Assembly (NCBI GenBank): GCA_913776615.1
Contig: CAJYPK010000011.1
Location: 18,014 to 82,013, forward strand
Direction of reading: 5' to 3'
From: an uncultured Hymenobacter sp.
GTDB lineage: Bacteria > Bacteroidota > Bacteroidia > Cytophagales > Hymenobacteraceae
Length of the DNA stretch: 64,000 bases
Numbering within the stretch: the first letter of the stretch is position 1; every line of letters starts with the position of its first letter. A model generated the notes under the pieces. It saw only the letters and a list, made by a program, of their open reading frames with translations. It was not told the DNA's origin and ran no database searches. The translations under genes and the position numbers were made by a program. Positions 50,941-60,634 of this stretch are shown in pieces.

Positions 50941-51792
50941 ATGACTTATTCCTGTTTTCCAAGCCCGGCGCGTTGCCTGCTGCTAGCCCTGACGCTGGGC
51001 AGCGCGACGCACCAGGCGGCCGCCCAAACTGCGCCACCCAAAGAGCAACTCACGGTCGAATTGACCGCGCCGGCCAAGCCAGGCTTGCTGGAAGTAAAGC
51101 TGGTAAGCGGTTCCTTGCACGTGAGCGGCTACAGCGGCAAGCGCGTCGTCGTCGAAGCCGTGGGGCGGCCGCGCCCGGCTGGCAAGCCCGCGGTGGAGAA
51201 AGCCACCCCGCCCGGCATGAAGCGCCTCGCCACCACGAGCCCCTTGGGACTGACGGCGGCGGAAAAAAACAACCACGTTGAACTGTCGGCTGACTCCTTT
51301 CGGCAGTCTGTCGACCTGACTATCAAGGTGCCGCTGAGCTTTTCCTTAAAGCTGGGGACCATGGATAGTGGGGATGTCGTCGTAGAAAACGTGCAGGGCG
51401 AGTTGGAAATATCCAACGTCAACGGGGCCATCGTGCTCAATCAAGTAAGCGGCTCGGCGCTGGCCAACACCGTGAATGGCAATCTGACGGTGACGTTCCG
51501 AAAAGTGACGGCGGGCGCTCCCATGGCGTTTTCGTCGCTCACGGGCAAAGTAGACGTGACGTTGCCGGTTAACACCCCCGCGACGCTCAAGGTGAAATCA
51601 ACCTACGGCCAGGTATACAGTGACTTCGACGTAGCCCTCGAAAAGCGCCCCGTTCCCGCCACCCGCACGGTGCAGCGAGGGCGGTCCCGCCTCAGCGCCG
51701 ATACCTGGACCTACGGTACCCTGAATGGCGGGGGAGCCGAAATCACGCTGCAAACGATGAGTGGCGACATCCTGCTGCACAAAGCCAAGTAG
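50941..51792 (+). CDS. DUF4097-like secreted protein B
   Basis: 283 residues and a second DUF4097-type protein, so the pair is a likely duplication. Signal peptide (CLLLALTLGSATHQAAAQ) to ~28. Strand repeats: LEVKLVSGSLHVSGYSGKRVVVEAVGR, DSGDVVVENVQGELEISNVNGAIVLNQVSGSALANTVNGNLTVTF, and LQTMSGDILLHKAK. It is the last gene of the sigma operon; the palindromic element follows. Confidence 0.85.
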   Translation: MTYSCFPSPARCLLLALTLGSATHQAAAQTAPPKEQLTVELTAPAKPGLLEVKLVSGSLHVSGYSGKRVVVEAVGRPRPAGKPAVEKATPPGMKRLATTSPLGLTAAEKNNHVELSADSFRQSVDLTIKVPLSFSLKLGTMDSGDVVVENVQGELEISNVNGAIVLNQVSGSALANTVNGNLTVTFRKVTAGAPMAFSSLTGKVDVTLPVNTPATLKVKSTYGQVYSDFDVALEKRPVPATRTVQRGRSRLSADTWTYGTLNGGGAEITLQTMSGDILLHKAK

Positions 51793-51800
51793 CAGAAACC

Positions 51801-52008
51801 ATAGCGGTTTTTAAGTCGGTGTACAGGCTGTTGCTACTCAGATGGAGCGCCTCACCCCCCGGCCCCCTCTCCGAAAAGGAGAGGGGGAGCCTGCCGACTA
51901 CCTACCGATTGCCTTGCGTGAGTAAGCGGTGGGCTCCCCCTCTCCTTTTCGGAGAGGGGGCCGGGGGGTGAGGCGCTCCGTCTGAGTAGCAACTTGAAAT
52001 TTGCTCTA
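51801..52008. repeat. palindromic MITE-like element, copy 2
   Basis: Same 43-bp perfect arms as copy 1 (51849-51891 and 51932-51974). The right end reads tttgctcta like copy 1; the left end is worn. The outer left part (aagtc-gtgtacagg-tgttgct) matches copy 1 in the same orientation, but the 40-base loop is the reverse complement of the loop in copy 1 (about 33 of 40 bases agree when flipped). The remaining 255 bases to the next gene hold nothing recognisable. Confidence 0.85.
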
Positions 52009-52263
52009 ATTGAGTTGCGAAGTGCGCGAACACCGTGGCCAAACCGGCTGCTAGTGGCCACCAGCGGGCACCCGTGCCCCGTGCCCTAGCGGAGCAGCCG
52101 GGCTGGAAGCCGCTGCCCGCCCCCTGCTTTGCGCACTTCCCTAGCCTGACGGGAACCCACTGCCCACCGACTTTCTGTCGGCCAGGCATTTGCCGTGCCT
52201 TTTCGTTTTTTATTCATCAAGTGATATACCTACATAATTTTTTGATCTGAAAAAAATCTTCTC

Positions 52264-54756
52264 ATGCGCAGCGCCACCCTACCCTATGCAGCGACTACCA
52301 GCCACCAGCGGCTGCTTTCTACTTGTGGGCCAGTGTTGAAAGGGCGGCAAGCTCGCAACCACTGTTGGCTCCTGTTGCTGTTGCTGCTGGCGGGCGGGGC
52401 GGTGCGCGCCCAGGGGGGAGGCAGCGTTACGGGAACGCTGCGGGATGCTCGCACTGGCGAGCCGCTGCCTTTTGCGAATGTTTTACTGCTGCACGCGCCA
52501 GACTCTACCCTGCTAGTAGCCGGGCAAACAGCTGAGGGCGGAACATTTACCTTTGACAAGGTCTTGCCCGGTACCTACTGGGTACGCGTAGCGGCGCTGG
52601 GTTACCAGCCGGCCCGCCAGCGGATAGCGCTTACTGCCGCCCGGCCGAATGCGCCGCTGGGCGACTGGCGGGTGGCCCCCGCCGCCGTGCAGTTGGGTGG
52701 CGTGCAGGTGCGGGGTGAAAAAGCGGCGTTAGACGATGACCTGGATAAGAAGGTCATCAACGTCGCGCAGGATCTGAACGGCGCGGGCGGTACGGCCGCC
52801 GACCTTCTGCAAAAGGTACCCGCCGTCACGATAGACCAGGAGGGCCGAGCCAGCCTGCGGGGCAACGCCAACGTCACTATTTACCTCGATGGCAAGCCGG
52901 CGCCCAGCACGTTGCGCCTCGATCAGCTGCCGGCGAGCCGATTAGCGACGATTGAAGTGCTGACCAATCCGGGCGCTAAGTACACAGCAGAGGGTACGGG
53001 TGGGATTATCAACCTAGTGCAGAAAAAGCAAAGCGAGGCCGGCTGGAACGGCCTCGCCCAGCTAACGCTCGGCACCCGGGCCAAGTACAGCGGCTCACTC
53101 AGCCTCAACCGCAAAGTGGGGCGGCTCAACGTATTTGGCAGCTATGATGGGTTGGCCTACCATTTCCGAGGCAGTTCGGCCCTCCAGCAGGTAGCCACGG
53201 CCGGGGGCTTCACAACCCGTACCGACCAGACCGGCAGCAGCCGGCGAGCCCCTGCTAACCAGGGCTTTCGCCTGGGGGCGGAATATGCGCTTTCGCCTAC
53301 CCAGCGCCTGACGCTGACCGGCTTACTCAATACGACAAAGCTGCGCGCCACCGAAGACTTTGCCACCCTGCTGACGCGCGATGCCCGTACTTCTCTCGCG
53401 CTGCAAAACCAGAATTTCTTTAATCAGGACCTGCAAGACACGCACGCGACCCTCGACTATCACCAAACCTGGGCTGCCCACCCCGGCCGGGAGCTGACGG
53501 CTAGCGCCACCTACATCGACGACCGGGGCCCGACGCAGACCGGTCAGCGGGTGGTGGATGGCCCGCCCGGCTACCCCCGCCAGGAGCGCCGCCAGGCGCT
53601 CACGGCGACGAGCGCCATCACCGTAGCCCAGCTTGACTATGTCCACCCGCTCGGCGAGAAAGGGCGGTGGAGCACGGGAATCAAACTCAACGCCTTGACT
53701 ACCAACGGGGGCGTAGACTACCAGGTGCAGGCCGGTAGTAGCCCGGAATTCACGCGCCTCGACAGCCTGTCGAATACCTATCGCTACCAGCAGGTGGTGC
53801 CGGCGGGGTACGCCACTTTTCAGCAGACCCAGGGAAGCTGGAGTTATCAGGGCGGTCTTCGGGCCGAGCACACCACCGTGCGGGCCGACCTGGTGCCCGC
53901 CGGCACCGTGCGCCAGCAATACCTCAATTTCTTTCCCTCCGCTACGCTGACTCGCACGTTGCCGGGCGAGCAGCGCCTGCGCCTGAGCTACTCGCGACGG
54001 CTCAACCGGCCCGGTTTCCTGCAAGTCATGCCCCTGGCCTTTTACTCGGATGCCCGCAACTACCGCGTGGGTAACCCCGCGCTACGGCCCGAATACGTAC
54101 AGGTAGCCGAGCTAGGCCACCAGGTGAGCTGGCAGGCCACCAGCCTGACAACGACGCTGTTTGGGCGTTTTACCACGCAGGCCATCCAGGGTCTGCGGGC
54201 AATCGATACGGTCGCCACGCGGCTGAGCGGTCAACCCGATTTTATTACCCGTACCAGTTACCTGAATCTGGGTCGCACGGCCAGCTATGGGCTGGAGACC
54301 TCGCTCAATTTGCCCATTACCGCGTGGTGGAAATTGCTGGCTACCGGCTCTTTTTATCGGAACGAAGTCACCAGCTATACCGGCGAGGGTACCCGGGCTG
54401 CCTTCAATGGCGCGGCCTACTTGTTAAACACTTTTACCCCCACCAAGACGCTGGATGCCCAGCTCAGCGGGAATTTTCGCGGCCCCCAACTCGTGCCGCA
54501 GGGGCGGATCGGGGCGGTATACGGAGTGGATATGGCGCTGCGCCAACGTCTCTGGCAGGAGCGTGCTACCCTCACCTTCCGCGTCACCGACGTGTTCAAT
54601 ACCCGCCGCCAGCGGGTGCAACTCGACGCGGACGGCCTGGCGGCTGCTTACCAAACCAAGTATGAGACGAGGGTTGGTTATCTGACTTTCACGTGGTTTC
54701 TGGGGTCGAAAAAGCCAGCCGGTAAAATAGAAGATGCTCCCCGTGGTGATGGCTAA
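52264..54756 (+). CDS. TonB-dependent receptor, OMP_b-brl_3 type
   Basis: 830 residues. The signal peptide includes WLLLLLLLAGGAVRAQ, ~37-52. A carboxypeptidase-like regulatory domain (VTGTLRDARTGEPLPFANVLLLHAPDSTLLVAGQTAEGGTFTFD) lies at ~55-135, followed by a plug (GTAADLLQKVPAVTIDQEGRASLRGNANVTIYLDGKPAPS) at ~175-250 and a large barrel ending YLTFTWFLGSKK. The LRLSYSRRLNRPGFLQVMPLAFYSD motif is typical of the family. It may import or sense; the ligand is unknown. No partner lipoprotein is adjacent. Confidence 0.92.
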   Translation: MRSATLPYAATTSHQRLLSTCGPVLKGRQARNHCWLLLLLLLAGGAVRAQGGGSVTGTLRDARTGEPLPFANVLLLHAPDSTLLVAGQTAEGGTFTFDKVLPGTYWVRVAALGYQPARQRIALTAARPNAPLGDWRVAPAAVQLGGVQVRGEKAALDDDLDKKVINVAQDLNGAGGTAADLLQKVPAVTIDQEGRASLRGNANVTIYLDGKPAPSTLRLDQLPASRLATIEVLTNPGAKYTAEGTGGIINLVQKKQSEAGWNGLAQLTLGTRAKYSGSLSLNRKVGRLNVFGSYDGLAYHFRGSSALQQVATAGGFTTRTDQTGSSRRAPANQGFRLGAEYALSPTQRLTLTGLLNTTKLRATEDFATLLTRDARTSLALQNQNFFNQDLQDTHATLDYHQTWAAHPGRELTASATYIDDRGPTQTGQRVVDGPPGYPRQERRQALTATSAITVAQLDYVHPLGEKGRWSTGIKLNALTTNGGVDYQVQAGSSPEFTRLDSLSNTYRYQQVVPAGYATFQQTQGSWSYQGGLRAEHTTVRADLVPAGTVRQQYLNFFPSATLTRTLPGEQRLRLSYSRRLNRPGFLQVMPLAFYSDARNYRVGNPALRPEYVQVAELGHQVSWQATSLTTTLFGRFTTQAIQGLRAIDTVATRLSGQPDFITRTSYLNLGRTASYGLETSLNLPITAWWKLLATGSFYRNEVTSYTGEGTRAAFNGAAYLLNTFTPTKTLDAQLSGNFRGPQLVPQGRIGAVYGVDMALRQRLWQERATLTFRVTDVFNTRRQRVQLDADGLAAAYQTKYETRVGYLTFTWFLGSKKPAGKIEDAPRGDG

Positions 54757-54892
54757 AGGGTAGCCTCGTGACTCATAACGAAAACAACGACAGTAGTATA
54801 AATAGAGAATGTTTGAGTAGGTCTACTCTATTTATCGAGTGACCACCCACCGTAATCGTGTGCAGAAACCAGTACGAGAGCATCGGCAGGCC

Positions 54893-55375
54893 ATGCATTA
54901 CGTTCTATTAGCTTTAGTGGCCTTCAGACTGCTCGCTAGCTTGCCAGCCCAAGGGCAGGCGGTACCAAACGCTCCCGTCGTGAGTAACGCGGCCTGGCTG
55001 GATAGTGTCCAGCGCCTGCCGCTGGCCCAGCAAGTAGCTGCCGTGCAGCAACGGGCGCGGCGGGATACACTGCTAGCTCCCTACCAGACTCCCATCTGTT
55101 ACATGTACAAGGGCGCCTCCCCGGCTACCCGTAGCGCACCGGTCGCGGCGGCGGTGCCGGTCAGTAGCAAGCCCCGCGTCTACCCCCTAATTTACGTGGT
55201 AGATGGGCAAGTATTCAGCCAGAACGATGCGGCGACCATTCGTCGGTTCCAGCAGGCCCTGCTCAGCCGACCGATCAAGCAAGTGACGCTGCTATATGGA
55301 ATGGGGGCCGTCATATATGGTACGCGGGGAGCTAATGGGGTCGTTATCCTGTCCAGTCGCAAGCGGCGGCGGTGA
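54893..55375 (+). CDS. solitary TonB-plug-like secreted protein
   Basis: 160 residues from ATG 54893, which gives a signal peptide (MHYVLLALVAFRLLASLPAQGQA); a GTG at 54839 would add 18 residues. The C-terminal half reads YPLIYVVDGQVFSQNDAATI, then VTLLYGMGAVIYGTRGANGVVILSSRK. This matches the last two strands of a SusC plug (the VDG and YG-x-RGANGVV elements). No barrel is present. It could bind a partner receptor in trans. Function unknown. Confidence 0.75.
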   Translation: MHYVLLALVAFRLLASLPAQGQAVPNAPVVSNAAWLDSVQRLPLAQQVAAVQQRARRDTLLAPYQTPICYMYKGASPATRSAPVAAAVPVSSKPRVYPLIYVVDGQVFSQNDAATIRRFQQALLSRPIKQVTLLYGMGAVIYGTRGANGVVILSSRKRRR

Positions 55376-55738
55376 ATGATACTGCCAGTGGTAGCCAGGT
55401 GCCATCAGGCTCAGTGCCTGGGTCGCCTTACTCAGTAGAAAAGCATTCCCCAGGGCTTGCAGACTAGCCGTATCGGTAGCCGCCACCGTGTCGAGCAGGG
55501 GCTCCTTTTGTCCGCTTGCTGCCGGGTACGCAGTTTCCTTATCCCAGCCGTTTCCCGCGGAGTTTAGCCCGTTCCTTTGCGCCGCGGGAGCTCGGCCGGG
55601 GTAGCGCCAAGGAGGGGCGCTGCCGGAAAATTGCGCTGAAAATTTTCGCGAACCAGTCCTGGCCGGTGGGCGCAGCGCAATGGCAGCTAGTCGTTTCTAC
55701 CTTTGGCCTAGCCCGGGCCTTACCTTAGCCGGGCGGCC
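55376..55738. other. 363-bp region without a supported gene
   Basis: Short frames on both strands, none with protein-like character. No repeat or hairpin of note was seen. Confidence 0.5.
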
Positions 55739-56533
55739 TTGCCCGTGCCCTTTTCCTGGCTTGCCCCTGGCCGTTATCTCGCGCAGCAATGGCGCCGCTC
55801 GCCGCGTGCGTGGCTTTGCACCGGCGGTTTGTTGAGCAGTGCCGTAGCGTCCCCGGCGCCTCCCGCCCCCCTGTCGTTGCAAGCAGAACGCGACCAATTC
55901 TACGCCTGGCTGGCGGATGCGGTGGTGTACCAGGATTGGCAGCCAACCAGCCAGCCAGATTCCAGCCGCGGCTTCAACATTGGCTCGGTCCTGGTCAACC
56001 CGGATGGATACGTGGTGCAGTGGGGGCGCAATTCCGTCAACGCAACCCGTAATCTTACGCAGCACGGGGAGGTACGCCTCGTGCAAGCCTATTTGCAGCG
56101 CACCCGCCAGGTTGCCCTTCGGGGCTATACTGTATACACCACGCTTGAGCCCTGCGCCATGTGCGCAGGTATGCTGACGCTCACGCAGGTAGCCCGGGTG
56201 GTGTACGGCCAGCGCGATCCGGCGTACGGCGACGCGCTCCAGCGCTTGCAGCTCGACTCCCGCGCCTGCGGCCGGGGCTACGCGCCCTACCCACGCACCG
56301 TTGCCGTCGCGCAAGCGCCGGACGAGGTATCGCGCCAGTTGGACGACGCGTATCGTTCGCGGACGGCGCTCCCCATCGTCCGCTTTCTCGCTACTCCCAC
56401 GGCGCGCCGGCTGTACGCGCAGGCCGCCCGCCAACTGGCCCAGTACCAGGCCCGCTATCCGGCCAATCAAGTGCGCCTCGACAGTGCCCGCCGCTACCTG
56501 GCGCGCCTCCCAAAGCAGGCGGCGGATTACTGA
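55739..56533 (+). CDS. cytidine/deoxycytidylate-type deaminase with N-terminal hydrophobic leader
   Basis: 264 residues, TTG start (a GTG two codons on is possible). The zinc motif of the CDA superfamily is complete: His109-Gly-Glu111 (HGE rather than HAE) and Pro138-Cys139-x-x-Cys142 in LEPCAMCAG. Around it are TVYTTLEPCAMCAGMLTLTQVARVVYGQRDPAYG, as in tRNA adenosine or guanine deaminases. The first ~45 residues include a hydrophobic stretch and Ala-x-Ala-like AVASPAPPAP, so export is possible. A deaminase outside the cytoplasm would be unusual. Substrate not known. Confidence 0.75.
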   Translation: MPVPFSWLAPGRYLAQQWRRSPRAWLCTGGLLSSAVASPAPPAPLSLQAERDQFYAWLADAVVYQDWQPTSQPDSSRGFNIGSVLVNPDGYVVQWGRNSVNATRNLTQHGEVRLVQAYLQRTRQVALRGYTVYTTLEPCAMCAGMLTLTQVARVVYGQRDPAYGDALQRLQLDSRACGRGYAPYPRTVAVAQAPDEVSRQLDDAYRSRTALPIVRFLATPTARRLYAQAARQLAQYQARYPANQVRLDSARRYLARLPKQAADY

Positions 56534-56835
56534 GACGGGTTCGGCGCAGCAGCGCGACAGCGCGGGCGCGGAGGCCAGGCGCGTTGGCAGACGTTCGAGG
56601 CGCGAACGGAAAGTTCGCGCTAGTGCTAAGCCGCCACCTGCTGCTGCCAACCTTTCGGGAGCCGGAAAGTGTCGATGGATAGATGGCCGTAACGCAGGTA
56701 GATGGCCGTCAATACTGGCTTGCTGCTAGAAACCTACATTAGGGAGCCTTGGTCGGTAAGGAAGTTTGTAAAAGATCATTGCTATTCACTAGCTACCGAC
56801 CATCTTTGTAGCTTTTACGCGCTAATTGGTATTGC
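56534..56835. other. 302-bp region without a gene
   Basis: Nothing recognisable beyond a short direct repeat of gatggccgt near 56682 and 56701. Presumably it carries the promoter of the large Rhs-type gene. Confidence 0.5.
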
Positions 56836-59800
56836 ATGAGGCTATTATTACTTGTTTATTGTGCCGTTTGCTGCCTTAGCAGCCTGTCGAGCTATGGTCA
56901 GCATGCTCCCTCGACTTCAACTCCGGCCCAGACGCTCTTACCGCAACGCGTACCGCCGACCCCGACTACGGCCGCGCTGGAACGCTATGCCCTGATGCCC
57001 GTCAACGAGCCGGCGGGCACGCCCACGATTTCCGTTCCGCTCTACGAAGTGCATTGTGGGCAGCTAACCCTGCCCATTACCGTCAGCTACCACGCGGCCG
57101 GCATTCGGGTGGCCGATGCGGCCTCGTGGGTCGGCTTGGGCTGGTCGCTTAATGCGGGAGGCGTTATTACCCACATTGTCAATGGCCTGCCCGACGAGGT
57201 GACCGAGGGCTTTCGCGAGCACCCCGGCCAGATACCCTTCGGGGATACGCTCCAGGTGCCGGCTCACTACCTGCGCAATCTCGGGTTCCTCGAGCGCGTC
57301 AGCAATCACCAGCTCGACTACCTACCCGACCTCTACACCTTTAGCCTAGGCAGCCAGGCGGGCACCTTTATGCAAGGCAACGACGGGCGCTACCAGCTGC
57401 TGCCCCGCCAGCCGGTACATATTGCGACCACGGACACGGCCTTTCAGCTCACCGACGCCCACGGGGTGCAGTATTTCTTCAACAGCAAGGAGTACATCAC
57501 CCTGCTGCCCCGCGCCTCCGACGACCGCCACTACACTTCAGCCTGGTACCTTGACCGCATCGTGTCCGCCGACCGCGCCGATACGATTCGGCTGGAGTAT
57601 GCGCCCTATAGAGCCGAGACCACTGCTGTTCAGCAGCAGCAAACCTTTCCCCTCGACGCGAGTGATCCTGCGCATGTTGAGGAACAAGCGCCTGGCTTGT
57701 TAGCGGGTCATTTTACGCAGACTACCACCCGCACGGTGCATTTGGGGCTGCGCCTGCGGCGCATCGTATTTCGCACGGGGATGGTGGAGTTGGCGACTAC
57801 CCAGGACCGCCGCGACACGCCCTGGGAAAGTCGTCTGCGCACGCTGACCGTGCTTTCGCGAGACCGCCGTGACACCCTCAAGCAAGTACGCTTCTACCAG
57901 TCCTATTTTCCCCGGACAGGGCCTGACATGCCCCAGCAAGGGCCGGCTGACACGACGCGCTACGCCCACTACGCTCTGCGGCTCGATTCGCTGCAAACCA
58001 GCACGACTGGCCAACTAGTGCCCCCATATCGCTTTGCATATAATACCAGCATTCCATTGACGACGGCCGTTGGCGGTTCGCGCGACCACTGGGGGTACCA
58101 TAATGGGGCCCCTCCTGTATATGCGTTTTACAATAATCAGTCGACACCTAACCTCATCCCCGCCGCCACGGTACCTAACTTTCCGCGTAGCCCCGTCTCT
58201 TATCCAGGGGCCGACCGACGGCCTAATCCCACCTTTGTACAGGCGGGCATCCTGATAGGTATGCGTTATCCCACTGGGGGCGGGCAGCGGTTTGTCTACG
58301 AGCCCAACACCATCCCCGGCACCTGCACCATCCCTAATCCGCGCACAACGGTTACGCTGGCAGCTAGCGCACCTGATACTTTGGGTCCATTTATAGTCAA
58401 ACGGCGAGTTTTTTCACTGCTGGGACCCGTGCAGGTAAATTATTGCCGTATTATCATCAATAGCCCCAGAGTTGGCACTGGTAAAGGCACGGGCTCGATT
58501 AGTTTATGGGACATCACCAGCAGTGACTCAACTGCCATCGGCCAGTGGAACGGGCCCAATTTACAGGATAGTCCGTCGGTGGTACTAGCGGCGGGGCACA
58601 CGTACCGGATTACGATAAGGGTGCGCGAAGCTTCCAGCGCTGTTTTTGAATTGCAGTACGAGTCGGCTATTAAGGTGACCCAACCTTGCCTAGTCTTAAC
58701 CGGAGGCTTGCGCCTGCGCGAAGAGCAGCTCCAAGCCAACGCGCAAGCGCCCATTACTTATCGACGCTACTATTATACCAATCCGGCTACCCAGACTAGC
58801 AGCGGCTATTTAATTAGAAATGCAGCACCGCTGTACAATAGGGTACAAACGGCAGTTTATAGAGAACAGCCCTGTCGTAGTGAAAAAAATCCAAATTGTA
58901 ATGTTGCGTCACAAATACAGCAGACCGTTGATTACCTAGCACTTAGTAGTAGTCCCATTTGGGATGTGGCCGGGGGAGACCGGATCGTGGGCTATACCTG
59001 CGTCAGCGTAGTAGATAGTACCGCTACTGGCCAGACGGTAGGCCGTACCGTGAGCTATTATGCGGGGGCAAGCGATGTGCTACCGCAATGGGCCCCTCCG
59101 ATACGCCGTAACGGCAGCTATAATACAGGGGCAAACGACGTGCTACCACAATGGACCCCTCCAATACCAAGCAGCAGTAATGCTTGGCGCCGCGATCAGC
59201 TGCTGACCCAACTCGTCTATGCGCAGTCTACTGCAACCGGGGGTGTTGGCACTACCCGGGCCACTGATATCCTACGCGCACGGCTAGACAACACATACGC
59301 GGAACGAGACACGCTAGCTATCCGCGGCTTTAACGCAGTTTCAGATGTCAATATGAGTAGGGGGGAGCCCAGCCAGGCTTTGCTACAGTTGAATCTGCGG
59401 GCTTACACGTGGGCCGACTTCCGCCAATACAGTGGCTGGAAGTATCTGACCCGCACCCGGCACTACCTCTACCCCCCCTCCGGCGACACGACGTCTTATC
59501 ACCTTACCACCACTACGTATCGCTACGACAATCCTGCCCACCAGCAGCCCACGCTGGTCGAAACGACGCTGAGCGGTGGGCAGCGCCAGCAAGTACGCTC
59601 CCGCTACGTGGGCGACTACGACCCGATTCCGGCCGGCAGCGCCAGTCCCGCCGCCCAGGCCCTGGGCGAGCTGGCCCGCCTGCACGCCGTGGCCGACGTA
59701 GTCGAGCAAACGACCACGCGCACCACCGCAACCGACACGCTGGTGACGGCCAGCAGCATCACCCTCTCGCGGGTGCTGGCCCCGGGCGTGGTCGTGCCCG

Positions 59801-60588
59801 CCCGCCAGCTCGGCCTGCGCCTGGCCCAGCCGCTGCCCTGGCGCACGTTTCAAGCGGCGCAACTGCGCGCCGGGCAGCTGCTCACCGACGCGCACTACGA
59901 GCCGCGCGTGGAGTTTGACGCCTACACTGCCCAGCGCCAGCTCGCCCAGGCCCACCTGCCCAGCGGTACGCGCCTGAGCTACCTCTGGGACGCCATCACC
60001 GGCCAGCCCCTGGCCAAGGCCACCAACGCCGCCCGCTCCCAGCTCGCTGTCACCAGCTTTGAGCCTAGTGCCGCGGGCCGCTGGGGCTACGACGCGGACC
60101 AGCACCTGGTCGCCGACCAGGGCTACACCGGCCGCTGGGCCTACCGCCTCGACCGGGACGGGACCCTGAGCCGGGACTCGCTGCCGGCCGGCGACTACGA
60201 CTTGTCGTTTTGGTACCAGGGCAGCGTCGCGCCGGTGGTGCGGGATCGCGCCGGCCGACTCGCCTCCCCGGCCCCCGTGCTGGGAGCGACCGTCGGGGCG
60301 TGGCACTCGGCCCAGCTGCGCCTGCACGTGACCAGCGACGGCTACCTGCGCCTGGAAGTCCCGGCCGCGGCCGCGACCATTCTGCTGGACGAGGTGCGCC
60401 TGCGGCCGGTGGGGTCCCAGCTGAGCACCTACACCTACGATGCCCTGCGCGGCATGACTTCGCAGACGGGCCCCGACGGGCGGACCCTGTTCTACGAGTA
60501 CGACGGGCTGGGGCGGCTGGTGCGCACCCGCGACGAGCAGGGACGCATCCTCTCCCAGCAACAGTACCACTACGCCGGCGGCCAGTAG
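56836..60588 (+). CDS. Rhs/YD-repeat type surface protein
   Basis: 1250 residues. Signal peptide LLLLVYCAVCCLSSLSSYGQ to ~22. The N-terminal region (MPVNEPAGTPTISVPLYEVHCGQLTLPITVSYHAAGIRVADAASWVGLGWSLNAGGVITHIVNG) is the typical opening of Bacteroidota Rhs-like proteins. It ends with YD-type repeats (YTYDALRGMTSQTGPDGRTLFYEYDGLGRLVRTRDEQGRIL) and then stops. The usual Rhs core and C-terminal toxin tip are absent, so the protein is either a short form or half of a split system with the next gene, which begins 46 bases later. A 63-base in-frame tandem duplication lies at 59053-59170. Confidence 0.85.
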   Translation: MRLLLLVYCAVCCLSSLSSYGQHAPSTSTPAQTLLPQRVPPTPTTAALERYALMPVNEPAGTPTISVPLYEVHCGQLTLPITVSYHAAGIRVADAASWVGLGWSLNAGGVITHIVNGLPDEVTEGFREHPGQIPFGDTLQVPAHYLRNLGFLERVSNHQLDYLPDLYTFSLGSQAGTFMQGNDGRYQLLPRQPVHIATTDTAFQLTDAHGVQYFFNSKEYITLLPRASDDRHYTSAWYLDRIVSADRADTIRLEYAPYRAETTAVQQQQTFPLDASDPAHVEEQAPGLLAGHFTQTTTRTVHLGLRLRRIVFRTGMVELATTQDRRDTPWESRLRTLTVLSRDRRDTLKQVRFYQSYFPRTGPDMPQQGPADTTRYAHYALRLDSLQTSTTGQLVPPYRFAYNTSIPLTTAVGGSRDHWGYHNGAPPVYAFYNNQSTPNLIPAATVPNFPRSPVSYPGADRRPNPTFVQAGILIGMRYPTGGGQRFVYEPNTIPGTCTIPNPRTTVTLAASAPDTLGPFIVKRRVFSLLGPVQVNYCRIIINSPRVGTGKGTGSISLWDITSSDSTAIGQWNGPNLQDSPSVVLAAGHTYRITIRVREASSAVFELQYESAIKVTQPCLVLTGGLRLREEQLQANAQAPITYRRYYYTNPATQTSSGYLIRNAAPLYNRVQTAVYREQPCRSEKNPNCNVASQIQQTVDYLALSSSPIWDVAGGDRIVGYTCVSVVDSTATGQTVGRTVSYYAGASDVLPQWAPPIRRNGSYNTGANDVLPQWTPPIPSSSNAWRRDQLLTQLVYAQSTATGGVGTTRATDILRARLDNTYAERDTLAIRGFNAVSDVNMSRGEPSQALLQLNLRAYTWADFRQYSGWKYLTRTRHYLYPPSGDTTSYHLTTTTYRYDNPAHQQPTLVETTLSGGQRQQVRSRYVGDYDPIPAGSASPAAQALGELARLHAVADVVEQTTTRTTATDTLVTASSITLSRVLAPGVVVPARQLGLRLAQPLPWRTFQAAQLRAGQLLTDAHYEPRVEFDAYTAQRQLAQAHLPSGTRLSYLWDAITGQPLAKATNAARSQLAVTSFEPSAAGRWGYDADQHLVADQGYTGRWAYRLDRDGTLSRDSLPAGDYDLSFWYQGSVAPVVRDRAGRLASPAPVLGATVGAWHSAQLRLHVTSDGYLRLEVPAAAATILLDEVRLRPVGSQLSTYTYDALRGMTSQTGPDGRTLFYEYDGLGRLVRTRDEQGRILSQQQYHYAGGQ

Positions 60589-60634
60589 GCCGCAGGACCC
60601 GCTTTCTCTCTTCTGCTTTTTTTGCCTGCTGCGT

